A DNA stretch of 64,000 nucleotides from Pseudomonas peradeniyensis (GCF_014268935.2 NZ_JABWRJ020000001.1:434001-498000); one strand, 5' to 3'; positions 45,856-56,148 are shown, counted from the first letter of the stretch. Made by a program: numbers and translations. Notes: generated by a model from the sequence alone, not told the origin.

Positions 45856-46796
45856 TTGGCGCTCCCGGGACGCTGCGCGTTCAGGTACTCGCGCAATTGC
45901 TCGATCATCTCACTCTGGGTGCTCAGCGGCATCAGCACCACCCGCAGCTTCTGCGCCAGCAGTTCCCAGCGTTCGATGCGCGCCTCGGCCTGCTGGTGGT
46001 AGGCCTGGCGCAGGTTGGCATCCAGCGTGTCGAGTTCCAGTTGCGCGCCACGCTGGGCGAAGCGCAGCAGGCCGGCGGCGGGCAGGGCATGGTCGAGCGG
46101 GTCGCTGACCGGCATCAGCAGCACGTCGCAATGCCGTGAGAGCATGGCCAGGTGCTGCTCGACGCCGGCACTGAGGGCGCGTTCGTCGCAGATGACGATG
46201 GCCAGGCTGCCCGGACGCAGCACTTCGCGCGCCCGGCGCAGGGCCAGGCCCAGGCTGTCGGGCTGCGGCACGGCCTCGGTGTGCAGGGCCTGGTTGACCT
46301 TGGCCAGGCGGTTGAGCAGTTGCAGCAGGCTCTGCTTGCTGCGCCGTGGCTTGATCTCGTGGGGCTCGCTGTCGCCGAACACCAGCCCGCCGATGCGGTC
46401 GTTGTGGCCCAGCGCAGCCCAGCCGAACAGGGCCGCGGCCTGGGCTGCCAGCACCGACTTGAACATCAGCCCGGAGCCGAAGAACAGCCGCTGGCTCTGC
46501 TCGACCATGATGAAGATCGGCCGTTCGCGCTCTTCATGAAAGAGTTTGGTGTGCGGTTCCTGGGTGCGCGCGGTGACGCGCCAGTCGATGTTGCGCACAT
46601 CGTCGCCGGCCTGGTACACCCGCACCTGGTCGAAGTCCACCCCGCGGCCACGCAGCTTGGAGTGGTGCAGGCCCACCAGCGGGCTGCGCTGGCCGGGCCG
46701 GGAGAACAGCTGGATCTCGCGCACGCGGTGGCGCATGTCGATCAGGTCGGCCAGGCCGATGCGGATGCCGGGTTCTGCCAGCTGCGTGGTGGGCAT
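45852..46796 (-). CDS. DUF58 domain protein of the MoxR operon
   Basis: 314 residues. The signature GRGVDFDQVRVYQAGDDVRNIDWRV-type segment (near residues 50-75) identifies DUF58, a vWA-like fold. RTQEPHTKLFHEERERP and FIMVEQSQ follow. DUF58 proteins regularly stand directly after MoxR and probably act with it. It is soluble. It lies 3 nt after the moxR stop. Confidence 0.92.
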   Translation of the reverse strand: MPTTQLAEPGIRIGLADLIDMRHRVREIQLFSRPGQRSPLVGLHHSKLRGRGVDFDQVRVYQAGDDVRNIDWRVTARTQEPHTKLFHEERERPIFIMVEQSQRLFFGSGLMFKSVLAAQAAALFGWAALGHNDRIGGLVFGDSEPHEIKPRRSKQSLLQLLNRLAKVNQALHTEAVPQPDSLGLALRRAREVLRPGSLAIVICDERALSAGVEQHLAMLSRHCDVLLMPVSDPLDHALPAAGLLRFAQRGAQLELDTLDANLRQAYHQQAEARIERWELLAQKLRVVLMPLSTQSEMIEQLREYLNAQRPGSAK

Positions 46797-46799
46797 GGG

Positions 46800-47759
<960 letters not shown>

Positions 47760-48055
47760 CGTTGGCGGTTCCTGGGGATGGGCCCTGGCGCGCTGTGAGC
47801 GGTGGCCGGGCGGGGGTGGATACTTTAATCCATCCGGGGGGGCGGGGACCAATGGCGGTTTGCAAAATTAGTGTAAAGCAGCGAACGGGGGCCGAAGACG
47901 TTGCGACCTGTTCGCCCGCAAGCCTGGACCGCTGATGAACCTTTCATGACAAAACTTCGGTAGCAAAGCGCCACCCCCGTCAAAGCCATGGATACCGACA
48001 AGGCATCTGGCCATCAGGCCGGTCGAGCCTTGGGGAACGGCCTGGGAGCGGGGCG
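47760..48055. other. Divergent intergenic region between moxR and the antitoxin/transposase-domain gene
   Basis: 296 nt without an ORF that I trust. The stretch 47855-47990 is the least GC-rich (gcaaaattagtgtaaagc; catgacaaaacttcggtagc) and is the likely site of divergent promoters. I could not place a confident -35/-10 pair. Confidence 0.5.
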
Positions 48056-48673
48056 ATGGGGACTATGGAACGCTACACGAAGGTGGGAATGCAGGAGCTC
48101 GACCAGCGCCTGGCGAAGATCGTCGAGGCCGCGCGCAAGCAGCCGGTCTCGGTCTACCGCTACGGCGCGCCCTGGGTCTGGATCGTCTCCCAGGAAGACT
48201 GGCAGGGCGCCCTGCGCGAGGTGGCCAGTTGCGTGCCGCCCGGGCATTCGCTGGCGCTGCTCAAGCCACGCATCGAGGCCTTGCTGGACGAGCACCGCCC
48301 TGCGCTGGCGCTGCTGGCCGAACAGCAGGGCATGATCATCGCCCCGCACACGCTGATGCACGTGCTGCTGCTGCAGCTGCTGTATTCGGTACCCAGTGAG
48401 AAACAGCTCTACGAGCAACTCAACTACAACCTGCTGTTCCGCTGGTTCGCCGGCCTGGAACTGAAGTCGCGGGTGTGGAACTTCAGCCTGTTCAGCCATG
48501 ACCTCGGTGTGCTGCTGGGCAGCGCCATGGCCGTGTCGCTGCTGCAGCGCATGGTCGACGAGGTGCTCGGCGCAAGCTTGCAGGCCATGCCCGAGTTCAG
48601 CCTCAACCTGGCCCTGCTGCACAGCTGGCTGGCACGTCACCAAGGTCAGGCCGCGCCTGACGCAAACCACTAG
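48056..48673 (+). CDS. Antitoxin-like N-terminus fused to a transposase DUF772-type domain
   Basis: 205 residues. Residues 4-55 (MERYTKVGMQELDQRLAKIV, then PVSVYRYGAPWVWIVSQEDW) resemble a Phd/YefM-type antitoxin fold. Residues 105-150 (LLLQLLYSVPSEKQLYEQLN, then LLFRWFAGLE) match the N-terminal DUF772 domain of IS5/IS1182 transposases. The DDE catalytic part is absent and no inverted repeats flank the gene, so it looks domesticated. It ends 35 nt before the TpsB gene and may regulate the cluster that follows. ATG 48065 is an alternative start. Confidence 0.75.
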   Translation: MGTMERYTKVGMQELDQRLAKIVEAARKQPVSVYRYGAPWVWIVSQEDWQGALREVASCVPPGHSLALLKPRIEALLDEHRPALALLAEQQGMIIAPHTLMHVLLLQLLYSVPSEKQLYEQLNYNLLFRWFAGLELKSRVWNFSLFSHDLGVLLGSAMAVSLLQRMVDEVLGASLQAMPEFSLNLALLHSWLARHQGQAAPDANH

Positions 48674-48708
48674 AAACCCAACGAATTCCTGGCGCTCAAG
48701 GGGGCGGT

Positions 48709-50289
48709 GTGGAGCATTTTTTCTTCAAGCGATGCGCCATCGGCGCAGGGCTGCTGTCGTGCCTGCTGGCGCTCGAGGTGGTCGCGGACGAGGCACAGCG
48801 CCGGGTCGAGATCAATGAATACGTGGTGCGCGGCAATACGGTGCTCGACGCCCAGGCCATCGAAGAGGCGGTCTATCCCTACCTGGGGCCGGACAAGACC
48901 CTGGCCGACCTCGAAGGCGCCCGCGAGGCCCTGCAGAAAAGCTACCAGGCCCGAGGCTACCAGTCGGTGTTCGTCGAGCTGCCCGAGCAGAAGGTCGAGG
49001 GCGGCGTGGTCTATCTGCAGGTGAGCGAGACCAAGGTCGGCCGCGTGCGCGTGGTGGGTGCCAAGCATTACTCGCCGCTGGAGATCCGCGAGCAGGTCCC
49101 GGCGTTGGAGGAGGGCAAGGTGCCCGACTTTGCCCAGGTGCAGGACGAACTGGCCATGCTCAATCGAACCCCGGGCCGGCAGGTCATGCCGCTGGTGCGT
49201 GAAGGCCAGCGGCCGGGCACCATGGACGTCGACCTGCAGGTCGAGGACAAGCAGCCCTGGAACCTGAGCCTGGGCTTGAACAACGACCACAGCGCCGACA
49301 CCGAGAAGCTGCGCAGCGTCGTCAGCCTGGGCTACAACAATCTCTGGCAGGCCGGCCACAGCGTCTCGCTGACCTGGTTCACCGCGCCTCAGGACCGCGA
49401 TAACGCCGAGGTCTGGTCCGGTTCCTACGCCGCGCCCCTCAACGAGCGCTGGACCGTGCAGTTCTCCGGCTACCACTCCGACAGCAACGTCGCCACGGTG
49501 GGCGGCACCAACGTCCTCGGCAAGGGCCATTCCTATGGCGTTTCGGCAATCTACAACCTGCCGGGCGTCGGCGCCTGGGCCAACGCCCTGTCGATCGGCG
49601 TGGACTTCAAGGACTTCGACGAGCAGGTCGGCCTGGGCGGCAGCAGCGACAAGGTTCCGCTCAAGTACGCGCCGATCACCCTGGGCTACACCGGCTACCG
49701 CTTCACCGAACAGGACCAGCTGAGCCTGGGCCTGAGCCTGGTGGCCGGCACCCGTAGCCTGCTGGGCTACGGCAGCGATGACGCCGAGTTCGACTACAAG
49801 CGCTACCGCGCCGATTCCAGCTTCGCCGCGCTCAAGGGCGACGGCAGCTACACCTTCGACTTCGCAGGCTCCTGGCAGAGCGCCTCGAAGCTGGCCTTCC
49901 AGCTGGCCTCGGGGCCGCTGGTGTCGAACGAGCAGTTTGCCGCCGGCGGTGCCACCTCGGTGCGCGGTTACCTGGCCGCCGAGCGCACCGGGGACGACGG
50001 CCTGCTGTTCTCCCAGGAGCTGCGCACCCCGTCCATCGGCCGCTACGTCGGCAGCTACATCAGCGACTGGCGCTTCTACCTGTTCGCCGAAGGCGCCCAG
50101 CTGCGCCTGCAGGACGCGCTGCCCGAGCAGGACGACCGCTACAGCCTGGCCAGTGTCGGCGTCGGCACCCGCGCCACGCTCAATGACTGGCTGTCCGGCA
50201 GCGTCGACTGGGCCGTGCCGCTCAAGGATGGCCCCAACACCGACAAGAACGCTTCCCGTGTGCACTTCAGCGTGCAGGCGACTTTCTGA
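48709..50289 (+). CDS. TpsB-type outer-membrane transporter (ShlB/FhaC/HecB family)
   Basis: 526 residues: a signal peptide (to about residue 26), a POTRA domain (30-110, INEYVVRGNTVLDAQAIEEA), a second POTRA-like segment (VGRVRVVGAKHYSPLEIREQ), then a 16-strand-type beta barrel. The barrel contains the family motif SVRGYLA and ends in Phe (VHFSVQATF), as outer-membrane proteins do. TpsB proteins export large TpsA adhesins or toxins. No TpsA gene is adjacent; instead TonB-motor genes follow. Start GTG 48709, after GGGGG. Confidence 0.88.
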   Translation: MEHFFFKRCAIGAGLLSCLLALEVVADEAQRRVEINEYVVRGNTVLDAQAIEEAVYPYLGPDKTLADLEGAREALQKSYQARGYQSVFVELPEQKVEGGVVYLQVSETKVGRVRVVGAKHYSPLEIREQVPALEEGKVPDFAQVQDELAMLNRTPGRQVMPLVREGQRPGTMDVDLQVEDKQPWNLSLGLNNDHSADTEKLRSVVSLGYNNLWQAGHSVSLTWFTAPQDRDNAEVWSGSYAAPLNERWTVQFSGYHSDSNVATVGGTNVLGKGHSYGVSAIYNLPGVGAWANALSIGVDFKDFDEQVGLGGSSDKVPLKYAPITLGYTGYRFTEQDQLSLGLSLVAGTRSLLGYGSDDAEFDYKRYRADSSFAALKGDGSYTFDFAGSWQSASKLAFQLASGPLVSNEQFAAGGATSVRGYLAAERTGDDGLLFSQELRTPSIGRYVGSYISDWRFYLFAEGAQLRLQDALPEQDDRYSLASVGVGTRATLNDWLSGSVDWAVPLKDGPNTDKNASRVHFSVQATF

Positions 50290-50322
50290 ACTCACTGACC
50301 GGCATCGACCTGGAGACCTCTC

Positions 50323-52128
50323 ATGCAACGCCTGATTTTGACCTTGCTGCTGTGCCTGGGCTTCGCCCTGCCGGGCAGCGCCAGCGCCTGGTGGCAGGAT
50401 GACTGGATGTACCGCAAGCAGATCGCCGTGGACACCACGCCCCAGGGCGCCGGCCTGACCCAGGCGCTGGGCCGCACCGCGCTGCTGGTACGCCTGCATA
50501 CCGGCAACTTCAGCTTCGACGGCGTCAGCGAGACCGGCGCCGACATCCGCTTCGTCGGCGCCGATGACAAGACCGTCCTCAACCACCATGTCGAGCAGTT
50601 CGATCCGCTGATGGGCATGGCGCTGATCTGGGTGGACGTGCCTCGCATAGAGGCGGGCCAGCGCCAGGACCTGTGGATGTACTACGGCAACCCGAAAGCC
50701 CAGGCGCCTGTTGGCCAGCCCAGCTTCGACGCCGACTACACCGCGCTCTACCACTTCGATGGCGCCACCGCGCGTGATGCCAGTCCCTATGGCAACCAGC
50801 TGCAAGGGCCGACGGTGAGCGTCGATGGCGTGATCGGCCGGGCCATTCAGCTTGGCGGCCAACCTCTGCAACTGCCGGCCAGCGCCTCGCTGCAACTGCC
50901 GACGGGCGCGGCGTTCACCTTAAGCACCTGGCTGCGCCAGGACCAGGCGGTGGGCGAGCAGTTGCTGCTGGCCCGTCGCGAGGCCGGCCACAGCCTGCTG
51001 CTGGGCCTGGCCCAGGGCGTGCCGTTCGTCGAGGTTGACGGCCAGCGCGCCAGCGCCAACCAGGTTGTGAGCGCCGGCCAGTGGCAACACCTGGCCCTGG
51101 TGGGCGAGGGCGGCAACCTGAGCCTGTTGCTCGAAGGCCAACCGGTGGCGCGCCTGGCCGCCAGCCTGGCGGCCTTCAGCGGTGCCATCGGCGTCGGCGG
51201 CGACCTGCCTGCGGCCGAAGGCGAGGCGGCCAGTCACTTCGCGCCGTTCGTGGGTGCCCTGGACGAACTGCGCCTGTCGCGCGTGGCCCGTAGCCAGGCC
51301 AGCCTGCAGGCCGACGTGCTGGCCCAGGGCGCCGAGTCGCGCCTGGTGGCGTATGGCGTCGACGAGGAACAGTCGGGCTTCGGCTTCGGCGGCCTGGGCT
51401 TCCTGCTCAAGGCGGTGCCGGTGGACGCCTGGGTGATCATCGCCATCCTGGTGCTGATGATGGTGCAGTCGTGGGTGATCATGCTGCGCAAGCAGCGCAC
51501 CCTCAACCGCGTCACCGCCGCCAACACTCGCTTTCGCGAGCACTTCGCCACGGTCGGCACGCGCCTGGAGCAGTTCGCCGACGATCAGGACTTGCATGCG
51601 CGGCTGACCGACTCCTCGCTGTGGCGCCTGTACCTGGTGGCCGTGCAGGAGCTGCGCACCCGCCGCGCCCAGGGCGCCGACACCAGCTCAGTGTCCGCTG
51701 CCACCATCGAGGCCATCCGCTGCTCCATGGACGGCGTGCGCACCCGCGAGAACCAGGCGTTGTCGTCGAAGCTGTCGACCCTGTCCAACGCCATCGCCGG
51801 CGGCCCCTACATCGGCCTGCTGGGCACGGTGCTGGGGATCATGGTGGTGTTCCTCGGCACTGCCATGGCCGGCGACGTCAACATCAACGCCATCGCCCCG
51901 GGCATGGCTGCGGCGCTGCTGGCCACCGCCATGGGCCTGTTCGTCGCCATCCCCGCGCTGTTCGGCTACAACCGCCTGACCACGCGCAACCGCGAGGTCA
52001 GCGCCGACATGCGGGTGTTCGTCGACGAGTTCATCACCCGCCTGGCCGAGTTGCACGGCGAGGGCCAGGCCGGTGAGGCGGCGCAGCGTCCGGCCGGGCG
52101 CAGCGTCAACCCGTCGGTTCCGGCGTGA
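50323..52128 (+). CDS. ExbB/TolQ/MotA proton channel fused to DUF2341 and LamG-like domains
   Basis: 601 residues. A signal peptide (1-22) is followed by DUF2341 (about 24-130, WWQDDWMYRKQIAVD and LWMYYGN) and a LamG/concanavalin-like domain (150-335). A helix follows at 362-385 (DAWVIIAILVLMMVQSWVIM), and then the MotA/TolQ/ExbB channel (about 480-575, GGPYIGLLGTVLGIMVVFLG). Ordinary ExbB is about 240 residues; here a large periplasmic sugar- or protein-binding part is attached. The next gene is ExbD, as required for a motor. It probably drives the TonB and outer-membrane protein encoded beside it. Confidence 0.9.
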   Translation: MQRLILTLLLCLGFALPGSASAWWQDDWMYRKQIAVDTTPQGAGLTQALGRTALLVRLHTGNFSFDGVSETGADIRFVGADDKTVLNHHVEQFDPLMGMALIWVDVPRIEAGQRQDLWMYYGNPKAQAPVGQPSFDADYTALYHFDGATARDASPYGNQLQGPTVSVDGVIGRAIQLGGQPLQLPASASLQLPTGAAFTLSTWLRQDQAVGEQLLLARREAGHSLLLGLAQGVPFVEVDGQRASANQVVSAGQWQHLALVGEGGNLSLLLEGQPVARLAASLAAFSGAIGVGGDLPAAEGEAASHFAPFVGALDELRLSRVARSQASLQADVLAQGAESRLVAYGVDEEQSGFGFGGLGFLLKAVPVDAWVIIAILVLMMVQSWVIMLRKQRTLNRVTAANTRFREHFATVGTRLEQFADDQDLHARLTDSSLWRLYLVAVQELRTRRAQGADTSSVSAATIEAIRCSMDGVRTRENQALSSKLSTLSNAIAGGPYIGLLGTVLGIMVVFLGTAMAGDVNINAIAPGMAAALLATAMGLFVAIPALFGYNRLTTRNREVSADMRVFVDEFITRLAELHGEGQAGEAAQRPAGRSVNPSVPA

Positions 52129-52138
52129 GGGCGCAGCC

Positions 52139-52564
52139 ATGGCATCCGTGAACAACGCCCATGACGACGACGCCGACGCTGCGGTCGACAGCATCAACAT
52201 CACCCCGCTGGTGGACGTGCTGATGGTGGTGCTGGTGATGTTCATCCTCACCGCCACCGCGCAGGTCTCCGGGATCCAGGTGCAGTTGCCCAAGGCCAGC
52301 GCCACGGTGTCGCTGGCCCAGCCCAAGACCAAGGCGATCTCGATCAACGATGCCGGCCAGGTATTCCTCGACGCCTACCCGGTGACGCTGCAGGAGCTGG
52401 AGGACCGCCTGCGCAGCGAGAAGGCGCGCAACCCGGACTTCCCGCTGATCGTGCGCGGCGACGCGGGCGTGCAGTACCAGAAGGTGGTCGAGGTGCTCGA
52501 CCTGCTGCGCCGTCTTGAACTGGCCCAGGTCGGGCTGGTCACCGGCAAGCCGAACCAGGGATGA
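52139..52564 (+). CDS. ExbD/TolR-type biopolymer transport protein
   Basis: 141 residues: one membrane helix carrying the conserved proton-path Asp26 (INITPLVDVLMVVLVMF), then a periplasmic domain (KAISINDAGQVFLD, PLIVRGDAGVQYQKVVEVLD). It pairs with the ExbB fusion upstream (10-nt gap). The ATG at 52139 is chosen because the frame upstream is Arg-rich noise. Its stop overlaps tonB by four bases. Confidence 0.94.
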   Translation: MASVNNAHDDDADAAVDSINITPLVDVLMVVLVMFILTATAQVSGIQVQLPKASATVSLAQPKTKAISINDAGQVFLDAYPVTLQELEDRLRSEKARNPDFPLIVRGDAGVQYQKVVEVLDLLRRLELAQVGLVTGKPNQG

Positions 52565-53244
52565 GCACAGGCATGGAACGTACAGCCAACCCCCGTCGCC
52601 TGCTGACCTGGGCCGTGCTCGCCGTTGCCGGCGCAGGCCTGGCCTGGCTGCTGTGGCAGTGGGCCAACGACATGGCCGGGGTGCGCCGCGAGGCGCCCAA
52701 GGTGCCGGCGATCATCCCGCTGCCACCGCCTCCGCCGCCACCCCCGCCCGAGCCGCCCAAGGAGCCCGAGCCGCCGGTCGAGGAGAAGATCGTCGAGCCG
52801 CAGCCGGTGCCCGAGGCCGAGGAGGTCAAGCCCGCCGAGGAGGCGCCCGACCCGGCCCAGGACCTGGCCGAGCCGATGCAGATGGACGGCGACGCGCAAG
52901 CGGGCGGCGACAGTTTCAACGTCGGCGCCGGCAAGGGCGGCGGCATGGCTGGCGGCGGCGGGGGGCTGGGCAGTGGCACCTACAGCCAGTACCTGGCCTA
53001 CGCCTTCCAGCGCCTGCTGCGCGACAACCCCGAGCTGCGCAACCTGGTGTTCAACCTGCAGGCCGAGATCTGGCTCAGCGCCGCCGGCGAGATCACCCGT
53101 GTCGAGCTGCTGCGCGGCAGCGGCGAGCCGGAGGTGGACGCCCAGGTGCTCGCCGCCTTGCGCGGCGCCCGCGCCCTCGACCAGCGTCCGCCCGCCAACC
53201 TGACCTTGCCGGTGAAGATCGCCCTGCAGGGGCGCCGGCCATGA
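52561..53244 (+). CDS. TonB-like energy transducer
   Basis: 227 residues. An N-terminal helix (14-35) is followed by a Pro-rich spacer with a run of nine prolines and PEP repeats (55-105), a Gly-rich link (125-145), and a C-terminal TonB domain (145-227: YSQYLAYAFQRLLRDNPELR, LSAAGEITRVELLRGSGEPE). It couples the ExbB/ExbD proton motor to an outer-membrane protein. No TonB-dependent receptor is encoded nearby, so the target may be the TpsB-like or porin protein of this cluster. ATGA overlap with exbD. Confidence 0.92.
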   Translation: MSTGMERTANPRRLLTWAVLAVAGAGLAWLLWQWANDMAGVRREAPKVPAIIPLPPPPPPPPPEPPKEPEPPVEEKIVEPQPVPEAEEVKPAEEAPDPAQDLAEPMQMDGDAQAGGDSFNVGAGKGGGMAGGGGGLGSGTYSQYLAYAFQRLLRDNPELRNLVFNLQAEIWLSAAGEITRVELLRGSGEPEVDAQVLAALRGARALDQRPPANLTLPVKIALQGRRP

Positions 53245-53282
53245 ACAACGAAGCACGACTGACCCACAGGAGTTGCAAACCC

Positions 53283-54980
53283 ATGAAGTGCCCAGTCAAC
53301 CGATTGACCCTGGCGCTCGGCCTGCTGGCCGCCGCCGCGGTCGGTCCGACCGTCGCCCATGCCGCGCCGTCGGAGAATGCGACCGTCAACCTGATTCGCC
53401 TGCTGGTGGAGCAGGGCGTGCTCAAGCAGGACAAGGCCGACGCGCTGATTGCCCAGGCCGAACGCGAAGCCCAACAGGCGCGGGTCGCCGGCAGTGCCGC
53501 GCCGATTGTCGCCCAGGCCCCGGCCGCCAACGGCGAGGTGCGCGTGCAGTACGTGCCGGCCATCGTCCGCCAGCAGATCCGCGACGAGATCAAGGCCGAG
53601 GTGATGAACACCGCCAAGCAGGAAAACTGGGCCGCGCCCAACACCTTCCCCGACTGGGCCTCGCGCATCAGCTTTGACGGTGACCTGCGCCTGCGCTACG
53701 AGTCGCGTTCCTACGCCGACGGCAACAGCAACGAGATCGTCGATTTCGCCAAGCTCAACGACAAGGGGCCCTACGACGTCAACCCCAACAGCAGCTCGAG
53801 CCTGCCGCCATTGCTCAACACCCGCGAGGACCGCGACAGCCTCCTGCGCCTGCGGGCGCGCTTCGGCCTCAAGGCGCAGCTGGCGGACAACTGGGTGGCC
53901 GGCATCCGCGTCGCCACCGGGTCCAACAACAATCCGGTCTCGACCACCCAGAACCTCGGTGGCGGCTTTGGCAAGAAGGACATCTGGCTTGACCAGGGCT
54001 ACGTCACCTGGACGCCGAGCGAGCGCCTGACACTGACCGGCGGGCGTATCGCCAACCCGTTCATGTCCACCGACATCCTGTATTCCCACGACCTCAACTT
54101 CGATGGCGTGGCGGCGCTCTTCGACCAGCCGCTGGGCCGTGACCTCAGCCTGTTCGGCACCGTCGGCGCATTCCCCGTGCAGTACAGCGACGACAACGCC
54201 ACCAGCAACGGCCTGGACAAGGAAGACAGCGACAACAAGTGGCTGTACGGCGCGCAGCTGGGCGCGAAATGGGCGCTCAACGACAACAACCGGCTCAAGG
54301 GCGCGATGGCCTACTACCGCTTCGACGATATCGCCGGCGAGCGCTCCAGCCCATGCGCCCCGTGGGACGGCCAGCCGGCCTGCGACAGCGACGAATCCCG
54401 GCCGACCTTCATGCAGAAAGGCAACACCGTGTTCCTGCTCCGTGACATCACGCCGAATCCGGCCAACCCGGCGGCCACGCCGCAGCCGCAATTCGTCGGC
54501 ATTGCCTCGGAGTTCGAGCTGCTCGATTTGAACCTGGTGTGGGACGCCGACCTGCCCCATGACTTCAAGCTGCGCAGCCAGGCCAACTACATCCACAACC
54601 TGGCCTACGACGAGGGCGACATGCGCAAGCGTTCGGCGGGACAACTGGCCAACAACGTCGACGAGAACGGCAACCTCAAGAGCGGCGGCGATGCCTGGAT
54701 GTTCCAGTTCACCCTGGGCAACGCCCTGGACATGCGCAAGGCCGGCGACTGGAACCTGTTCGCCGGTTACAAGCGCATCGAGCCCGACGCGCTGCCGGAC
54801 GGCTTCAACGACTCGAGCTTCCACCTCGGCGGCACCAACGCCAAGGGTTATTTCCTCGGTGGCAACTACGGCCTGGCCGACAACGTCTACGCTACAGCCC
54901 GTTGGTTGAGCAGCGAGGCGGTCTACGGCGCGCCGTTTGACATCGATGTGCTACAACTTGAAGTCAACACGCGGTTCTAG
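53283..54980 (+). CDS. Putative outer-membrane porin (Porin_5-like)
   Basis: 565 residues with a signal peptide (MKCPVNRLTLALGLLAAAAV, then AHA), an N-terminal helical segment (VNLIRLLVEQGVLKQDKADA), then beta-strand-rich sequence (DGDLRLRYESRSY, RIANPFMSTDILYS) ending in Phe. These fit the putative porin family. ATG 53283 is preferred because AGGAG precedes it; ATG 53241, overlapping the tonB stop, would add 14 residues. It may be the passive partner of, or the channel energised by, the TonB motor. Confidence 0.85.
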   Translation: MKCPVNRLTLALGLLAAAAVGPTVAHAAPSENATVNLIRLLVEQGVLKQDKADALIAQAEREAQQARVAGSAAPIVAQAPAANGEVRVQYVPAIVRQQIRDEIKAEVMNTAKQENWAAPNTFPDWASRISFDGDLRLRYESRSYADGNSNEIVDFAKLNDKGPYDVNPNSSSSLPPLLNTREDRDSLLRLRARFGLKAQLADNWVAGIRVATGSNNNPVSTTQNLGGGFGKKDIWLDQGYVTWTPSERLTLTGGRIANPFMSTDILYSHDLNFDGVAALFDQPLGRDLSLFGTVGAFPVQYSDDNATSNGLDKEDSDNKWLYGAQLGAKWALNDNNRLKGAMAYYRFDDIAGERSSPCAPWDGQPACDSDESRPTFMQKGNTVFLLRDITPNPANPAATPQPQFVGIASEFELLDLNLVWDADLPHDFKLRSQANYIHNLAYDEGDMRKRSAGQLANNVDENGNLKSGGDAWMFQFTLGNALDMRKAGDWNLFAGYKRIEPDALPDGFNDSSFHLGGTNAKGYFLGGNYGLADNVYATARWLSSEAVYGAPFDIDVLQLEVNTRF

Positions 54981-54995
54981 GGAAGGAGCACGGGC

Positions 54996-55643
54996 ATGAA
55001 CAAGGGAGCTTATCGCCACCGCTGCGCCTGGTTGATGCTGGCCCTGGGCGCAAGCCTGGCGGCCTCGGCGTCGGCCGAGACCCTCGAGGAGCGTCTGCGC
55101 ACCCAGCTGCGCAGCACCACGCAACAGCTGCAGAACCTGCAGAGCGAGCAGGCCCAGGCCAGCGCCGCCCGCCAGGCGGCCGAGCAGCAGCGCGACGCGG
55201 CCCTTGGCCAGGTGCGCGAACTGACCGCGCAACTGGCCAAGGCCCGTGGCCAGAGCGAGCAACTGGCCGGCCAGCAACAGGCCGTGCACAGCCAGGCCCA
55301 GGCGCTGGTGGCCAGCAGCAACGAACAACTGCACAAGTACAAGCAGGCCTACGACGAGCTGCTGGCGATGGCGCGCACCAAGGAAAGCGAGCGCGCCACC
55401 CTGCAGGCGCAGCTGGGCGAACGTGACGGCCAGGTGCAGCAATGCCAGGCCCGCAATCAGCAGATGTACGGGGTGGCCAAGGAGATGCTGGCCGCCTACG
55501 AGAAGGTCGATATCGCCGATGTCATGAAGATGCGCCAGCCTTTTGCCGGTGGCGCCCGGGTCAAGTTCGAGGAGCTGGCCCAGGCTTATGGCGACAAGCT
55601 CTACGAAAGCCAGTTCGACGCCCCCAAGGGCGTGACCCATTGA
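54996..55643 (+). CDS. Periplasmic coiled-coil protein
   Basis: 215 residues. A signal peptide (to about residue 27, ASASA-E) is followed by a long Gln/Ala/Leu coiled coil (30-150) and a conserved-looking C-terminal part (MYGVAKEMLAAYEKVDIADV, then FEELAQAYGDKLYE). No function is known to me. It lies 15 nt after the porin gene with a GGAAGGAG ribosome site, so it belongs to the same operon. A role as scaffold or tether between inner- and outer-membrane parts is an inference from the coiled coil and context. Confidence 0.8.
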   Translation: MNKGAYRHRCAWLMLALGASLAASASAETLEERLRTQLRSTTQQLQNLQSEQAQASAARQAAEQQRDAALGQVRELTAQLAKARGQSEQLAGQQQAVHSQAQALVASSNEQLHKYKQAYDELLAMARTKESERATLQAQLGERDGQVQQCQARNQQMYGVAKEMLAAYEKVDIADVMKMRQPFAGGARVKFEELAQAYGDKLYESQFDAPKGVTH

Positions 55644-55671
55644 TGTTTTCTCAACGCAAGGAAGTAAGCAC

Positions 55672-56148
55672 ATGACCGAAGTCACCCTGATCGAAACCGT
55701 TAGCGCCGACTCCCTGACCCAGCTGCTGCAGGATGCCGGCTGCCGGGTCAACCGCACCGAGCAGAACGCCGTGGTGCAGTTGCTCAGCGCCAGCCAGGGC
55801 GTGGGTTATGCCGTTCGTTTCGGCAACCGGGCCGCGGGCAAGGAGGGCGAATTCCTCGACTTCACCTTCAGCTGTGCCCTGCGTATCCAGGGCGAGCTGC
55901 CGGCGGGCCTGGCCGAGCACTGGAATGCCAGCCGGCGCTTCGCCCGCCTGTCGGTGCAGGGCGAGTTCCTGGTGATGGAGCAGGACGTGGTGGTCGCCGA
56001 CGGCGTCAGCCAGCAACACCTGCTGGGCAGCCTGGTGCTGTGGGACCGGCTGCTGCAGGAACTGATCGTCTATCTGCGTGACTACAGCCGTAATGTGGCC
56101 GACCAGCAGAAAGCCCAGGTCGCCCACGACGAAGAGCGCGCCTCGTGA
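55672..56148 (+). CDS. YbjN-like domain protein
   Basis: 158 residues without a signal. The pattern around LTQLLQDAGCRVNR, FLDFTFSCALRIQG and RRFARLSVQGEFLVMEQDVV matches the YbjN domain, whose fold resembles type III secretion chaperones. This suggests a cytoplasmic chaperone or sensor for the system. It is followed by the parvulin gene with a four-base overlap (GTGA). Confidence 0.75.
   Translation: MTEVTLIETVSADSLTQLLQDAGCRVNRTEQNAVVQLLSASQGVGYAVRFGNRAAGKEGEFLDFTFSCALRIQGELPAGLAEHWNASRRFARLSVQGEFLVMEQDVVVADGVSQQHLLGSLVLWDRLLQELIVYLRDYSRNVADQQKAQVAHDEERAS

Noticed and set aside
52515..53282. Long N-terminal extension of the porin gene frame
   Set aside because: The extension is an Arg/Gly-rich shadow of tonB; a signal peptide with its own AGGAG starts at 53283.
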